Positions 29,741 to 39,399 of a DNA stretch of 64,000 nucleotides are shown here, piece by piece. A program made the position numbers and the translations under genes. The stretch's first letter is position 1. Each line of letters starts with the position of its first letter. This DNA is from Pseudomonas sp. MPC6. Lineage in GTDB: Bacteria; Pseudomonadota; Gammaproteobacteria; Pseudomonadales; Pseudomonadaceae. Location of the stretch: the NCBI RefSeq assembly GCF_006094435.1, contig NZ_CP034783.1, forward strand, positions 1,329,001 through 1,393,000, in the 5' to 3' direction. The notes below the pieces were generated by a model, which worked only from the letters and a program-made list of their open reading frames with translations, was not told the DNA's origin and did not search any database.

Positions 29741-29840
29741 TGTAGGAGCGAGCTTGCTCGCGATGGTCGTCAACGATGACTCGATAAGCCTGACACCCCG
29801 CGGTGGTCTCAGGTTTTTCGCGAGCAAGCTCGCTCCTACA
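29741..29840. repeat. REPIN overlapping the pdeM 3' end
   Basis: TGTAGGAGCGAGCTTGCTCG and GAGCAAGCTCGCTCCTACA as inverted arms. The right tip supplies the pdeM stop codon (29836-29838, TAG on the minus strand). Confidence 0.92.
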
Positions 29841-30495
29841 GGCCGATGGGCCAGATTTCGTTATCGCCGATGACGAATATCCTGCAACTGTCATCCTGCT
29901 CTACCTGATAACCCCCGGTAAACGCGCCGAAGGCAGGTAACAGGCTGATCTCGTCACCGAGCCTGAAACAGGCCAGGCGCAAGCTTTGTCGACCTCGACC
30001 GTGCAATCGGTAGACGGGGTGTACATGCCCGGCCAGCACGTGCCGACTCCCATGCGGGGTCGGTTCGTGCTGCAAGGCAAACGGTCCCAGCAGCAAAGGC
30101 TCGGGCACCACTCGAATATTCAGCGAAGCGGGCGGGTCGCCGGCGCGCTTGTCATGGTTGCCGCGGATCAGCGTCATGGGCAGGTTGCTGTGCTGCGCTC
30201 GCCACTCGGCTAAAGCGCTTAGCGTGGCTTTCGCGTGGGAGCCGGGCCCGTGTAGGAAATCCCCGAGAAAAATCAGCTGTCGACAGGGCAGGGCTGCCAG
30301 TAACCCGTTCAACACCGCAATATTGCTGGCGGTGGTGCCCCGCGGCACCGGTTGGCCGAGGCTGCGATAAGCGGCGGCCTTGCCGAAATGCACATCGGCG
30401 ATCAACAACGCCTGTTGCGCTGGCCAATAGACAGCCTTTTCTGGCAGCAACCAGAGGTCTTCACCGGCCAGGCGGACCGGATAGGGTGTACTCAT
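29836..30495 (-). CDS. pdeM: Ligase-associated DNA damage response endonuclease PdeM
   Basis: 219 residues, a calcineurin-like metallophosphoesterase. All metal motifs are present: LLIADVHFGK (D-x-H), FLGDFLHG (GD), RGNHDKR (GNHD) and LAGHVHPVY (GHxH). PdeM is the phosphoesterase of the four-gene LHR repair module and its start overlaps the helicase stop (ATGA at 30493-30496). Its TAG stop lies in a REP tip (protein end ...IWPIGL). Confidence 0.92.
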   Translation of the reverse strand: MSTPYPVRLAGEDLWLLPEKAVYWPAQQALLIADVHFGKAAAYRSLGQPVPRGTTASNIAVLNGLLAALPCRQLIFLGDFLHGPGSHAKATLSALAEWRAQHSNLPMTLIRGNHDKRAGDPPASLNIRVVPEPLLLGPFALQHEPTPHGSRHVLAGHVHPVYRLHGRGRQSLRLACFRLGDEISLLPAFGAFTGGYQVEQDDSCRIFVIGDNEIWPIGL

Positions 30496-32981
30496 CAGGC
30501 TTTCCCGGTTTCGGCGGTTTTCTCGAGATCGCTGACCATGCGTCTGATGCGGTCGGCAAGTTTTTCCGAGCTCATGCTTTCGCGCATCCGCTCCACCAGC
30601 AGCGGAAACCCGAGGGGAGTAGGGCGTTTGACAGGATGCAGGTCCAATTGCAGGCGATTGAGCCGCTCCAGGGTCTGTTCCAGGCGACGAATATCCAGTT
30701 CCTCCCGCAGGACTTCTTCCCCGGCCTGAGCCAGCAGCAGATTCCCGGCGTCGTACTGTTTAAACACTTCAAAGTACAAGCCGCTCGACGCCTGAACCTG
30801 GCGCGTGCTTTTCGGCGCGCCGGGGTAGCCGGCGAACACCAGCCCGGCGATGCGCGCGATTTCCCGAAAGCGGCGCAACGCCAGTTCACCGGCATTCAGG
30901 CTGGCGAGGACGTCCTTCAACAGACAGTCAGGGCTCAACAGTTGCGGATCCAGCTGCGTCGACCAATCGACGCGAGTGGCGCTGAGCAGTTCCAGGCCGT
31001 AGTCGTTGACCGCAATCGAAAAGGTGACGGCCTGCCGTTGACTGACCCGCCATGCCAGCAGGCTCGCCAGGCCCAAATGCACCTGGCGTCCGGCAAACGG
31101 GTAGAGGAACAGGTGCCAGCCTTCGCGGGATTTGAGCACCTCGGCCAGCAGGCTGGTCTCGGTGGGCAGCCCGGACCAGCGTTTCTGTACCGCTAATAAC
31201 GGGCGCAGGGCCTGCATTTCCGGGCCGATGAAAGTGCCCTGGTCGGCTGCACTGAAACGCGCTACCACGGCGTGCGCCAACTCGCTGGACAATGGCATGC
31301 GCCCTCCATTCCAGCGCGGCACTGCGGCTTTTTTCGTGGCGCTGCGTTTGACATAGGCCGTCATGTTTTCCACCCGGACCAGCTCCAGCAAGCGTCCGGC
31401 AAACAGAAAACCGTCACCCGGCTTGAGCCTGGCGATAAAGCCTTCTTCGACACTGCCCAGCTGTTTGCCACCGCCGCCTTTGCTCCAGAACTTCAGCTGG
31501 ATGCTCGCGTCGCTGACGATGGTGCCGATGTTCATGCGATGCCGTCGGGCCAAGCGCGCATCCGGCACGCGCCAGACGCCGTCCTCATCCGGTTCGACCC
31601 GGCGATAGTCCGGATAGGCTGTCAGAGAAAGCCCGCCGTGGCGTACGAACGCCAGGGCCCAGGTCCAATCTTGCGGAGTGAGATCACGATAAGCCCAGGC
31701 GCCGCGCACTTCTTCGTACAACTCATCGGGCAGGAACCCGCCGCCCAATGCCATGCTCACCAGGTGTTGAACCAGCACATCCAGCGGCTTGTGCGGCGAC
31801 TCGCGGGGTTCGATCCGACGTTGCGCCACCGCGTCCTGTGCCGCGGCGGCTTCGATCAATTCCAGGCTGTGCGTCGGCACCAGCGTCACCCGCGAAACCC
31901 GGCCCGGCGCGTGGCCGGAACGCCCCGCACGCTGCATCAGCCGCGCCACGCCTTTGGCCGAGCCGATCTGCAGGACCCGTTCGACCGGCAGGAAGTCCAC
32001 GCCCAGGTCCAGGCTCGAGGTGCAGACCACGGCTTTGAGCTGACCTTCCTTGAGCGCTCGTTCGACCCAGTCGCGGGTGTCCCGGGACAGCGAGCCGTGA
32101 TGCAGGGCGATCAGGCCGGCCCAGTCCGGGCGAGCCTCGAGCAGCGCCAGGAACCAGATTTCCGATTGCGCACGGGTGTTGGTGAACACCAGGCTGCTGG
32201 GGCTGGATTCGAGCTCGGCCACGACCGCCGGCAACATTTTCAAGCCAATGTGCCCGGCCCACGGAAAGCGCTCGAGGGCAGGCGGCAGCAACGTGTCGAC
32301 CTGCAGTGCCTTGGACGTTTGCCCCTGAACGTTGATACCACCGCCCTGTGGGATTAATACCTGCTCGGCGTGGGCCTGATTACCCAGGGTTGCGGAAACG
32401 CCCCAGACGATCAGCTCCGGATGCCAGCGGCGCAACCGGGCGAGGGCCAGTTGCAGTTGCACGCCACGCTTGTTGCCGAGCAATTCGTGCCATTCGTCGA
32501 CCACCACCATGCGCAAGGTCGACAGTGCTGTGAACGCATCGGCGCGGGCCAGCATCAGGGTCAGGCTTTCGGGGGTGGTGATCAGTGCGGAGGGCAGGCG
32601 CCGACTTTGCCGTGCGCGTTCGCTGCTGCTGGTATCGCCGGTGCGCAGGCCAACGCTCCAGGGGACCTGCAAGTCGTGCAACGGCGCTTCCAGCGCGCGG
32701 GCGGTATCGGCGGCCAGGGCGCGCATGGGGGTTATCCACAGCACTGTCAAGGGCTCGGCGACCGGTTTGCGTTTGCGCGGTTTATCGTCGGGAGGGGTGG
32801 CACGGGCGAAGCGATCGAGCGCCCCCAACCACACGGCATAGGTTTTACCGGCGCCGGTGCTGGCGTGCAGCAACCCGGACTGGCCGTTTTTTATCGCTGC
32901 CCATACCTGTTTCTGAAAGACGAACGGCTTCCAGCCGCGAGCGGTGAACCAGTGTCTGGCGAAGTCGGGGGAGGTTCCCAT
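30495..32981 (-). CDS. Ligase-associated DNA damage response DEXH-box helicase (Lhr type)
   Basis: 828 residues, a superfamily 2 Lhr-like helicase. Walker A is ASTGAGKT at residues 40-47; the DEXH box reads [10 protein letters not shown]; later motifs are SATLGN (III), [10 protein letters not shown] (IV), [14 protein letters not shown] (V) and [11 protein letters not shown] (VI). The C-terminal half is the Lhr winged-helix/beta-barrel region ([29 protein letters not shown]). Lhr relatives unwind RNA-DNA hybrids with 3'-5' polarity. It should act with the ligase and exonuclease encoded 5 kb upstream, from which it is separated by a transporter operon. Confidence 0.93.
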   Translation of the reverse strand: MGTSPDFARHWFTARGWKPFVFQKQVWAAIKNGQSGLLHASTGAGKTYAVWLGALDRFARATPPDDKPRKRKPVAEPLTVLWITPMRALAADTARALEAPLHDLQVPWSVGLRTGDTSSSERARQSRRLPSALITTPESLTLMLARADAFTALSTLRMVVVDEWHELLGNKRGVQLQLALARLRRWHPELIVWGVSATLGNQAHAEQVLIPQGGGINVQGQTSKALQVDTLLPPALERFPWAGHIGLKMLPAVVAELESSPSSLVFTNTRAQSEIWFLALLEARPDWAGLIALHHGSLSRDTRDWVERALKEGQLKAVVCTSSLDLGVDFLPVERVLQIGSAKGVARLMQRAGRSGHAPGRVSRVTLVPTHSLELIEAAAAQDAVAQRRIEPRESPHKPLDVLVQHLVSMALGGGFLPDELYEEVRGAWAYRDLTPQDWTWALAFVRHGGLSLTAYPDYRRVEPDEDGVWRVPDARLARRHRMNIGTIVSDASIQLKFWSKGGGGKQLGSVEEGFIARLKPGDGFLFAGRLLELVRVENMTAYVKRSATKKAAVPRWNGGRMPLSSELAHAVVARFSAADQGTFIGPEMQALRPLLAVQKRWSGLPTETSLLAEVLKSREGWHLFLYPFAGRQVHLGLASLLAWRVSQRQAVTFSIAVNDYGLELLSATRVDWSTQLDPQLLSPDCLLKDVLASLNAGELALRRFREIARIAGLVFAGYPGAPKSTRQVQASSGLYFEVFKQYDAGNLLLAQAGEEVLREELDIRRLEQTLERLNRLQLDLHPVKRPTPLGFPLLVERMRESMSSEKLADRIRRMVSDLEKTAETGKA

Positions 32982-33058
32982 GCCGGCGGTGTGCGCTCTG
33001 AAAGTCTTCTTTCAGTGACCACGCCGGCATGCGAAAGGTTTAATGACACAACGCGGTC

Positions 33059-33084
33059 CTGTAGGAGCCCGGCTTGCCGTAATG
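33059..33084. repeat. Degenerate REP half-element
   Basis: CTGTAGGAGCCCGGCTTGCC followed by unrelated sequence; one decayed arm just left of a complete REPIN. Confidence 0.6.
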
Positions 33085-33102
33085 CCAGTCAGATAAGGAA
33101 AT

Positions 33103-33198
33103 TGTAGGGGCGAGCTTGCTCGCGATGGATCCAAAAGCGCCGCGTTTAATCAGTAAACACGCGTTGTCGTTAACGACCATCGCGAGCAAGCTCGCTAC
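33103..33198. repeat. REPIN at the left edge of the ABC transporter operon
   Basis: TGTAGGGGCGAGCTTGCTCG and GCGAGCAAGCTCGCTAC. The right arm is shortened (GCTAC instead of GCTCCTACA) and its last bases form the TAG stop of the ATPase gene (33195-33197). Confidence 0.85.
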
Positions 33199-33959
33199 TT
33201 CAAGTTACCGCTGAGGAACTGCTTCAGGCGTTCACTTCTCGGATTGCCCAGCACGGCGTCCGGCGCGCCTTCCTCCTCGACCAACCCCTGGTGCAGAAAC
33301 AGCACCTGGCTCGATACCTTGCGGGCGAAGCTCATTTCGTGGGTGACCATGATCATGGTCCGGCCTTCTTCGGCCAGGCCCTGGATCACCTTGAGCACTT
33401 CACCGACCAGTTCCGGATCGAGCGCCGAGGTCGGTTCGTCGAACAGCATGACTTCCGGCTCCATGGCCAGTGCGCGGGCGATGGCGACCCGCTGCTGCTG
33501 CCCGCCGGACAGGAACGCCGGGTACTGATCAGCCACCCGCGCCCCCAGGCCGACCTTGTCCAGGTAGCGTCGGGCGCGGTCCTCGGCTTCTTTCTTGTCA
33601 CAACCCAACACCCGGCGCGGCGCCATGGTGATGTTCTCCAGCACCGTCATGTGGCTCCACAGGTTGAAATGCTGGAACACCATGGCCAGGCGGGTGCGGA
33701 TCCGCTGCAGTTCATCGGCATCGGCGACATGGATGCCGTGGCGGTCCTTGATCATGCGGATATTCTGGCCATCGAGGCTCATGGTGCCGTCGTTGGGTTG
33801 TTCGAGAAAGTTGATGCAGCGCAGGAAGGTGCTTTTGCCCGAGCCACTGGCGCCGATCAGGCTGATGACGTCACCGGTATTGGCCTTGAGCGAAACGCCT
33901 TTGAGGACTTCATGATCGCCGTAGCTTTTATGCAGGCCTTCGATGGTCAGTTTGTACAT
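33195..33959 (-). CDS. Amino-acid ABC transporter ATP-binding protein (HisP/AotP type)
   Basis: 254 residues, a complete ABC ATPase: Walker A GASGSGKST (about 36-44), Q-loop FQHFNLW, signature LSGGQQQRVAIARAL, Walker B VMLFDEPTSALDP and the H-loop VTHEM. The FLRCIN and FNLWSHMT segments place it in the polar amino-acid (His/Arg/Orn) uptake group, closest in style to AotP. It is the last gene of a five-gene operon: binding protein, two permeases, aspartoacylase-like protein, ATPase. The operon lacks the argR gene that follows aotP in P. aeruginosa, so it is probably a paralogue. Its stop is in a REP tip. Confidence 0.93.
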   Translation of the reverse strand: MYKLTIEGLHKSYGDHEVLKGVSLKANTGDVISLIGASGSGKSTFLRCINFLEQPNDGTMSLDGQNIRMIKDRHGIHVADADELQRIRTRLAMVFQHFNLWSHMTVLENITMAPRRVLGCDKKEAEDRARRYLDKVGLGARVADQYPAFLSGGQQQRVAIARALAMEPEVMLFDEPTSALDPELVGEVLKVIQGLAEEGRTMIMVTHEMSFARKVSSQVLFLHQGLVEEEGAPDAVLGNPRSERLKQFLSGNLK

Positions 33960-33972
33960 GGGGCATGCATCC

Positions 33973-35091
33973 TCAAGGCGAAAGTAGGTAGCCGCTGCGG
34001 TAGGCTTCGATGCCCGCGACATGCGCGATCACCATCCCGGCAGTGGCCATGCGTCGCAGCGAGCGGGCGTACATCAGCCCGGCGGCGGTGCAATGAACGG
34101 GGGTGACGCGATCATTGATCGGGTCGATGATTTCGGCGATCAGTTGCCCGGCTTCCAGGTATTGCCCCGGCAACGCCAGGAATACCAGCAATCCGCCGAC
34201 GGCGGTTGCCACCGGTTCCACACCCGCCAGGGGCGTGGCCGGGTAGGGCAGCGCGGGCAGCGGCGCCGGTTCGCCGATGATGGCGCCGTAGTGCGTCAGG
34301 TAGTCGATCAGTGCCTGGCAGTCGAGGCTGGCCAGCGGGTGATTGACGTCGCCCTGGCCGCGCAGTTCGACGGTGACCGAAAAGCTTCCCGGCGGTATGT
34401 CGAAGTGTTCGCCGAAGCGTTCCTGGAGCTGCCACCAGAGCAGGGTGAAGCACTCATCGAACGACTGGCCGCCGGAATCGGTGGCCAGCAGGCTGGCTTC
34501 GGCACCGATGTAACGGGCCAGCGGCTCGACCTGCGGCCAGGCTTCAGGCGTGGTGTAGAGATGGGCGACCGCTTCGAAATCGCAATGCAGGTCCAGCACC
34601 ATGTCGGCATCGCAGGCCAGCCGTTGCAGGACCAGGCGCTGGGATTGCAGTTGGGTGGCAGCGCTCTGACGGCCCAGCGCGTCACGCAGGCTGGCGCGGA
34701 TCAGGTCGAGGTTGCGCTGCGGATCGTCGCCGAGTTGGCCTTCGATTGCATTGCCGACCTCCTCGCTCAAATCGACGAACCAGCGGTTGAAGTTCTGCCC
34801 GCTCTCCAGTTCGTAGCGGCCCAAGGGTACATCCATCAGGACCTGTTCCAGGCCGACCGGATTGGCCACCGGCACCAGCACGATTTCGCTGCGCAGGCGG
34901 CCGTCGGCCTCGAGTTCTGCCAGGCGCTGCTTGAGGTGCCAGGCCACCAGCATGCCGGGCATTTCGTCGGCGTGCAGGGATGACTGGATGTAGATCTTGC
35001 CCTTGGCCGACGGCGGGCCGAAGTGGAAGCTGTGAATCTGTCGTGCGGTCCCCGGCAGCGGGGCCAGCAGGTCATGAATCTGGTGGCGCAT
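33973..35091 (-). CDS. Succinylglutamate desuccinylase/aspartoacylase family protein (AotO-like)
   Basis: 372 residues, an M14-like zinc hydrolase. The likely zinc ligands are H40 and E43 (SSLHADEMPG) and the His in VLDLHCD; VTVELRGQ supplies the probable catalytic Glu. The C-terminal third is a beta-rich, biotinyl-like domain (PGQYLEAGQLIAEIIDP). Relatives remove N-acyl groups from amino acids. The P. aeruginosa aotJQMOP operon holds a similar gene (aotO) in the same place. ATG at 35091 was chosen; the frame is open to 35748 but that overlaps the permease gene. Confidence 0.85.
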   Translation of the reverse strand: MRHQIHDLLAPLPGTARQIHSFHFGPPSAKGKIYIQSSLHADEMPGMLVAWHLKQRLAELEADGRLRSEIVLVPVANPVGLEQVLMDVPLGRYELESGQNFNRWFVDLSEEVGNAIEGQLGDDPQRNLDLIRASLRDALGRQSAATQLQSQRLVLQRLACDADMVLDLHCDFEAVAHLYTTPEAWPQVEPLARYIGAEASLLATDSGGQSFDECFTLLWWQLQERFGEHFDIPPGSFSVTVELRGQGDVNHPLASLDCQALIDYLTHYGAIIGEPAPLPALPYPATPLAGVEPVATAVGGLLVFLALPGQYLEAGQLIAEIIDPINDRVTPVHCTAAGLMYARSLRRMATAGMVIAHVAGIEAYRSGYLLSP

Positions 35092-35117
35092 TCTGTGTTT
35101 CCTGAAGCAGAAAAGTC

Positions 35118-35828
35118 CTAGTGGGATGGCCCGAGGAAGGCCAGCCATCGGCGTTCGGCGAGGCGGAACAGGCCGACCAGCGCAAAGGTGACGGTCAGGT
35201 AGATCAGCGCGGCGATGCCGAACGACTGGAAGGTCAGGAAGGTCGCCGAGTTGGCGTCCCGCGCGACTTTCAGGATATCCGGGATGGTTGCGGTGAACGC
35301 CACGGTGGTCGAGTGCAGCATCAGAATCACTTCGTTGCTGTAATAAGGCAACGAGCGACGCAGGGCCGACGGCATGATCACGTAGGCATACAGCTTCCAG
35401 CCTGTCAGCCCGTAGGCCTTGGCCGCTTCGACCTCGCCATGGGCCATGCTGCGGATCGCCCCGGCAAAAATCTCCGTGGTGTAGGCGCAGGTGTTCAGGG
35501 CGAACGCCAGGATCGTGCAGTTCATGGCATCGCGAAAGAACGCATCGAGTACGGGCTGGGCACGCACGGCGGCCAGGCTGTAGATACCGGTGTAGCAGAT
35601 CAGCAGCTGGATATACAGCGGCGTACCGCGGAACAGGTAGGTGTAGAACTGCACCGGCCAGCGAATGTAGGCGTGGGGTGAAACCCGGGCGATGGACAGC
35701 GGGATCGACACCAGGAAACCGATGAAGATCGAGGCGCTGAGCAGCCACATGGTCATGGCCAGGCCGGTGATGTTGTAGCCGTCGGTATAAAGAAAGGGTC
35801 TCCAGTATTCCTGCAAGAGTTCGATCAT
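35118..35828 (-). CDS. Amino-acid ABC transporter permease (HisM/AotM type)
   Basis: 236 residues with about five membrane segments. The permease EAA loop, which docks on the ATPase, reads EVEAAKAYGLTGWKLYAYVIMP (read as two parts). GTPLYIQLLICYTG is the conserved HisMQ N-terminal motif. It forms the inner-membrane channel with the second permease, whose stop codon overlaps its start (35825-35828). Confidence 0.92.
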   Translation of the reverse strand: MIELLQEYWRPFLYTDGYNITGLAMTMWLLSASIFIGFLVSIPLSIARVSPHAYIRWPVQFYTYLFRGTPLYIQLLICYTGIYSLAAVRAQPVLDAFFRDAMNCTILAFALNTCAYTTEIFAGAIRSMAHGEVEAAKAYGLTGWKLYAYVIMPSALRRSLPYYSNEVILMLHSTTVAFTATIPDILKVARDANSATFLTFQSFGIAALIYLTVTFALVGLFRLAERRWLAFLGPSH

Positions 35829-36553
35829 CGCACCGCCTCCCGGGTACCGACGGCGTAACGGCGTTCGAGCCAGCGCAGGACGAAATTGGAGGCGCTGGTG
35901 ATCAGCAGGTAAATCAGCGCGGCAAGCACCAGGAAATAAAACAGTTGGTAAGTGCTTTTGCCGGCGTCCTGGGCCGCCTTGACCAGATCGGCCAGGCCGA
36001 TGATCGAGACCAGTGCGGTGGCCTTGAGCATCACCATCCAGTTGTTACCGATACCGGGCAGGGCGAAGCGCATCATTTGCGGGAACACCACGATTCGAAA
36101 ACACTGGCCGCGTTTGAGGCCATAGGCGGTGGCGGCTTCGACCTGGCCTCGCGGGACCGCGAGAATCGCGCCACGGAAGGTTTCGGTGAAATACGCACCA
36201 TAAATGAAGCCCAGGGTGATGACCCCGGCGCTGAACGGGTTGATCTCGATGTATTCCCATTCCATGAAGTCGGTAAAGGTCGTCAACCAGGTTTGCAGGC
36301 TGTAGAAGATCAACAGCATCAGCACCAGGTCCGGTACGCCGCGGATCAGTGTGGTGTAGAGCTGGGCCGGGATCCGCACCAGTTTGACTTTTGACAGCTT
36401 GGCACTGGCCCCGAGCAAGCCGAGCAACACGGCCACCAACAGCGACAACACCGATAACTTGATGGTCATCCAGGTGCCTTCCATCAGCAACGGACCGAAG
36501 CCCTTGAGGCTGAAGGCTGAGAGCCCCAGGTTTTGTAATAGGTTTTCGAACAT
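35825..36553 (-). CDS. Amino-acid ABC transporter permease (HisQ/AotQ type)
   Basis: 242 residues. The EAA loop reads QVEAATAYGLKRGQCFRIVVFPQ (in two parts), with RGVPDLVLMLLIFY near residue 70 as in HisQ. It starts 57 bases after the binding-protein stop; a terminator-like hairpin sits in that gap. The overlap with the next permease indicates coupled translation. Confidence 0.92.
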   Translation of the reverse strand: MFENLLQNLGLSAFSLKGFGPLLMEGTWMTIKLSVLSLLVAVLLGLLGASAKLSKVKLVRIPAQLYTTLIRGVPDLVLMLLIFYSLQTWLTTFTDFMEWEYIEINPFSAGVITLGFIYGAYFTETFRGAILAVPRGQVEAATAYGLKRGQCFRIVVFPQMMRFALPGIGNNWMVMLKATALVSIIGLADLVKAAQDAGKSTYQLFYFLVLAALIYLLITSASNFVLRWLERRYAVGTREAVR

Positions 36554-36576
36554 AAATCAGCAACCTGATCGGATGA

Positions 36577-36603
36577 AAAAAGCGCCCATCGCGAAATGGG
36601 CGC
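36577..36603 (-). terminator. Intra-operon hairpin between binding protein and permease
   Basis: On the minus strand GCGCCCAT pairs with ATGGGCGC around TTCGCG, followed by TTTTTT. Partial termination here would explain how the binding protein is made in excess over the membrane proteins, a common arrangement in such operons. Confidence 0.75.
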
Positions 36604-36609
36604 CGGGCA

Positions 36610-37392
36610 TTATTTGCCGCTGTACAGATTCAGATCGCCAAAGTGTTTCTTCTGAATGGTGGCATAGGTGCCATCGTCGTGTAACGCTTTGATACCTTTA
36701 TCCAAAAGTGCCTTCAGGTCTTTGTTACCTTTAGAGATACCGATCGCTGTTTTGGCGGGCAGCAATTCGCTGTCGACCGGTTTGCTGACTTCGTAATCGA
36801 CGCCTTTTGGCGACTTAAGAAAGCCCAGTTCGGCTTGCAGCATGTCCTGGATCGCCCCGTCGAGGCGGCCGGACATCAGGTCGGAATAGACCTGGTCCTG
36901 GTTCTGATAGGCCTGAGTTTTGACCCCGGCCTTGTCCAGCACCGCCTTGGCATAGGCTTCCTGGATAGTGCCTTGCTCATAGCCGATGGTCTTGCCCTTC
37001 AGCGACGCGACATCCTCGCTCAGGCCGGAACCTTTCTTGAACACATAAGCGGTTGGGCCGGAGAACAGCTCCTCGGAGAAGTCGATGACTTTTTCGCGAG
37101 CCGGGGTGACGGTCATCGACGAGATCACACCGTCGAACTTATTGGCCTTCAGGCCCGGAATCATGCCGTCGAAATCGCTTTCGACCCATTTGCACTTGAC
37201 CTTCAACTCGGCGCAGATCGCGTTCCCCAGATCAATGTCGAAGCCCACCAGGTTGCCGTCGGCCGCTTTCGATTCAAACGGCGCATAAGACGGGTCAACG
37301 CCAAAACGCAATTCCTTGTATTCCTTGGCCAGCGTGGAGCCAGCTGCCATGCACAACGCCAGTGCAGAAAGGGTCAGCAATGCTTTTTTCAT
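36610..37392 (-). CDS. Amino-acid ABC transporter periplasmic binding protein (LAO/AotJ type)
   Basis: 260 residues with a signal peptide (cleavage near GSTLA-KEYKE, residue 22). Solute-binding family 3 motifs are present: LRFGVDPSYAPFESK, GFDIDLGNAICAELKVKC and DGVISSMTVTPAREKVIDFS (in parts); the Arg in PAREK and the Asp in the 'DLM.GRLDG' segment form the amino-acid carboxylate and amine sites of the lysine-arginine-ornithine/histidine group. The ligand is probably a basic amino acid. It heads the operon; a ~200-base upstream region (37393-37600) should hold the promoter, which I could not pin down. Confidence 0.92.
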   Translation of the reverse strand: MKKALLTLSALALCMAAGSTLAKEYKELRFGVDPSYAPFESKAADGNLVGFDIDLGNAICAELKVKCKWVESDFDGMIPGLKANKFDGVISSMTVTPAREKVIDFSEELFSGPTAYVFKKGSGLSEDVASLKGKTIGYEQGTIQEAYAKAVLDKAGVKTQAYQNQDQVYSDLMSGRLDGAIQDMLQAELGFLKSPKGVDYEVSKPVDSELLPAKTAIGISKGNKDLKALLDKGIKALHDDGTYATIQKKHFGDLNLYSGK

Positions 37393-37600
37393 TCTTCAAT
37401 CCCTAAAAACCAATATGAGCGCTTGTGGCGCAGAATTATTGTTACTGGACAGCGTAGGACCCTATGAAAGTAGCAATTTCCGAACCAGAGTCCCGAACAA
37501 GCGTTTAAAAGGTAGTTCAAGAAATGTCGCGGAGGGATTTATGCACGAAAACGGGCGTGGGGAAAAGGCTGCACCAACAGTGGTCATGGCCGCTGCTTTT

Positions 37601-37700
37601 CGTAGGAGCTGGCTTGCCAGCGAAGATCGTTGACGATGACAGGTTCTTGCTGGATTAACGCGGTGTTTTCAAATGCTTCGCTGGCAAGCCAGCTCCTACA
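37601..37700. repeat. REPIN at the right edge of the ABC transporter operon
   Basis: CGTAGGAGCTGGCTTGCCAG and GGCAAGCCAGCTCCTACA as inverted arms. It lies between the transporter operon promoter region and the ligase stop codon. Confidence 0.92.
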
Positions 37701-37710
37701 GGGGGACGGG

Positions 37711-39399
37711 TCAGCTGAGTAGATCCTGCAGGGTGCCGAGGTTGTCCGCTTCTTCGACGGTTTTGTCCCGCCGCCACCGCAACATCCGCGGAAACCGCAC
37801 CGCAATGCCACTTTTATGACGCTTGGACAAGGCGATCCCTTCGAACCCCAGCTCAAACACCAGGCTTGGCTTCACACTGCTCACCGGCCCGAACTTCTCC
37901 ACCGTGGTCTTGCGCACGATGCTGTCGACTTGGCGCATTTCTTCATCCGTCAGCCCCGAATACGCCTTGGCGAACGGCACCAGCGTGCGCTCGCTGGCAT
38001 CGGCCGGGCCATCCCAGACGGCGAAGGTGTAATCGCTGTAGAGACTGGCCCGGCGCCCATGGCCGCGCTGGGCATAGATCAGTACGGCATCGACGCTGAA
38101 CGGGTCGACTTTCCATTTCCACCAGACGCCCATGTCCTTGGTCCGACCGACGCCATACAGCGCATCCCGGGCCTTGAGCATCATGCCCTCGACCCCCAGG
38201 CTGCGGGAGGCTTCCCGTTGCCGGGCGAGGTCGAACCAGTCTTCGCCGGTGAGCACGGGGGACGGCAGCAGGACGGGGTTGGCGCAGGCGCCGATCACCT
38301 GTTCCAGCTGAGTACGGCGTTTGACCTGAGGCTGATTGCGCCAATCTTCGCCGCGCCATTCCAGCAAATCGTAGGCAAGAACGACCACCGGCACCTCGTC
38401 GAGGATTTTCTTGCCCAGGGTCTTACGACCGATCCGCTGTTGCAGCAGGGCGAAAGGTTGCACCGCGGGTGCGGCTGGTGTTGGCGGATCGAAGGCATCC
38501 TCGGTGTCCGGTCGAGCGGTTTTCCAGGCAACGATTTCACCGTCGATCACGGTGCCGTCGGGCAGGCAATGCACCAGGCTATCGAGTTCGGGAAAGCGCT
38601 CCGTGACCAGTTCTTCACCGCGCGACCAGATCCATAGTCGGCCGTCGCGCTTGACCACCTGGGCGCGGATGCCATCCCATTTCCATTCCACTTGCCAGTG
38701 GCTGGCAGGGCCGAGCAGGGCTTCGAACTGTTCGACCGGCTGTGACAGCGCATGGGCCAGGAAAAACGGATAGGGCTGGCCGCCCCGTTGGGCATGCTCG
38801 TCGGATGATTCGGCGGCGATCAGCTTTAAATAGCTGGCCGCGCTCGGACGGTGGGACAGGTCGGTATACCCCACCAGCCGCTGCGCCACGCGTTTGCTGT
38901 CCAGATGCGCCATGGATGCCAGGGCGCGGGTCACCAGCAATTTGGAGACGCCGACCCGGAAACTGCCGGTGATCAATTTGATGCAGAGCATCAGGCTGGG
39001 ACGGTCCAGTTGCGACCAAAGCGCGGGAAGCTGTTCGGCGAGAACGTCCGGGGGCGCGCCACGCAGTGGCAGCAGCTTGTCTTCGATCCACACCGCCAAG
39101 CCGTCGATGGAGCTGTGGGGCGCTTCGGGCAGCACCAGCGAGATGGTTTCCGCCAGGTCGCCGACGGCCTGGTAACTCTCCTCGAACAGCCACGGCGCCA
39201 GGCCGGAATATGCCACCGCCAGTTCGCGCAGGATGCGCACCGGCACCAATTGCCTGGGGCGCCCACCGGACAAAAAGTAAACCGCCCAGGCGGCATCTTC
39301 CGCAGCCGCCTCAGCGAAGTAATGTTGCATCGCCGCCAGTTTGGCATTGCTCGATGTCGTGGCGTCGAGCTCGGCGTACAACCGGGCGAAGGCCTTCAT
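37711..39399 (-). CDS. ATP-dependent DNA ligase of the LHR repair module
   Basis: 562 residues. An N-terminal helical DNA-binding domain (to about residue 220) precedes the nucleotidyltransferase core. The AMP-accepting lysine is K240 in WKWDGIRA (motif I), then GEIVAW (motif III, in VIDGEIVAW), GVEGMMLKARD (motif IV), WWKWKVD (motif V) and an OB-fold C-terminal domain ending FPRMLRWRRDK. This is the bacterial ligase type linked with Lhr helicase, PdeM and an MBL exonuclease. Its start overlaps the exonuclease stop (ATGA at 39396-39399). Confidence 0.93.
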   Translation of the reverse strand: MKAFARLYAELDATTSSNAKLAAMQHYFAEAAAEDAAWAVYFLSGGRPRQLVPVRILRELAVAYSGLAPWLFEESYQAVGDLAETISLVLPEAPHSSIDGLAVWIEDKLLPLRGAPPDVLAEQLPALWSQLDRPSLMLCIKLITGSFRVGVSKLLVTRALASMAHLDSKRVAQRLVGYTDLSHRPSAASYLKLIAAESSDEHAQRGGQPYPFFLAHALSQPVEQFEALLGPASHWQVEWKWDGIRAQVVKRDGRLWIWSRGEELVTERFPELDSLVHCLPDGTVIDGEIVAWKTARPDTEDAFDPPTPAAPAVQPFALLQQRIGRKTLGKKILDEVPVVVLAYDLLEWRGEDWRNQPQVKRRTQLEQVIGACANPVLLPSPVLTGEDWFDLARQREASRSLGVEGMMLKARDALYGVGRTKDMGVWWKWKVDPFSVDAVLIYAQRGHGRRASLYSDYTFAVWDGPADASERTLVPFAKAYSGLTDEEMRQVDSIVRKTTVEKFGPVSSVKPSLVFELGFEGIALSKRHKSGIAVRFPRMLRWRRDKTVEEADNLGTLQDLLS

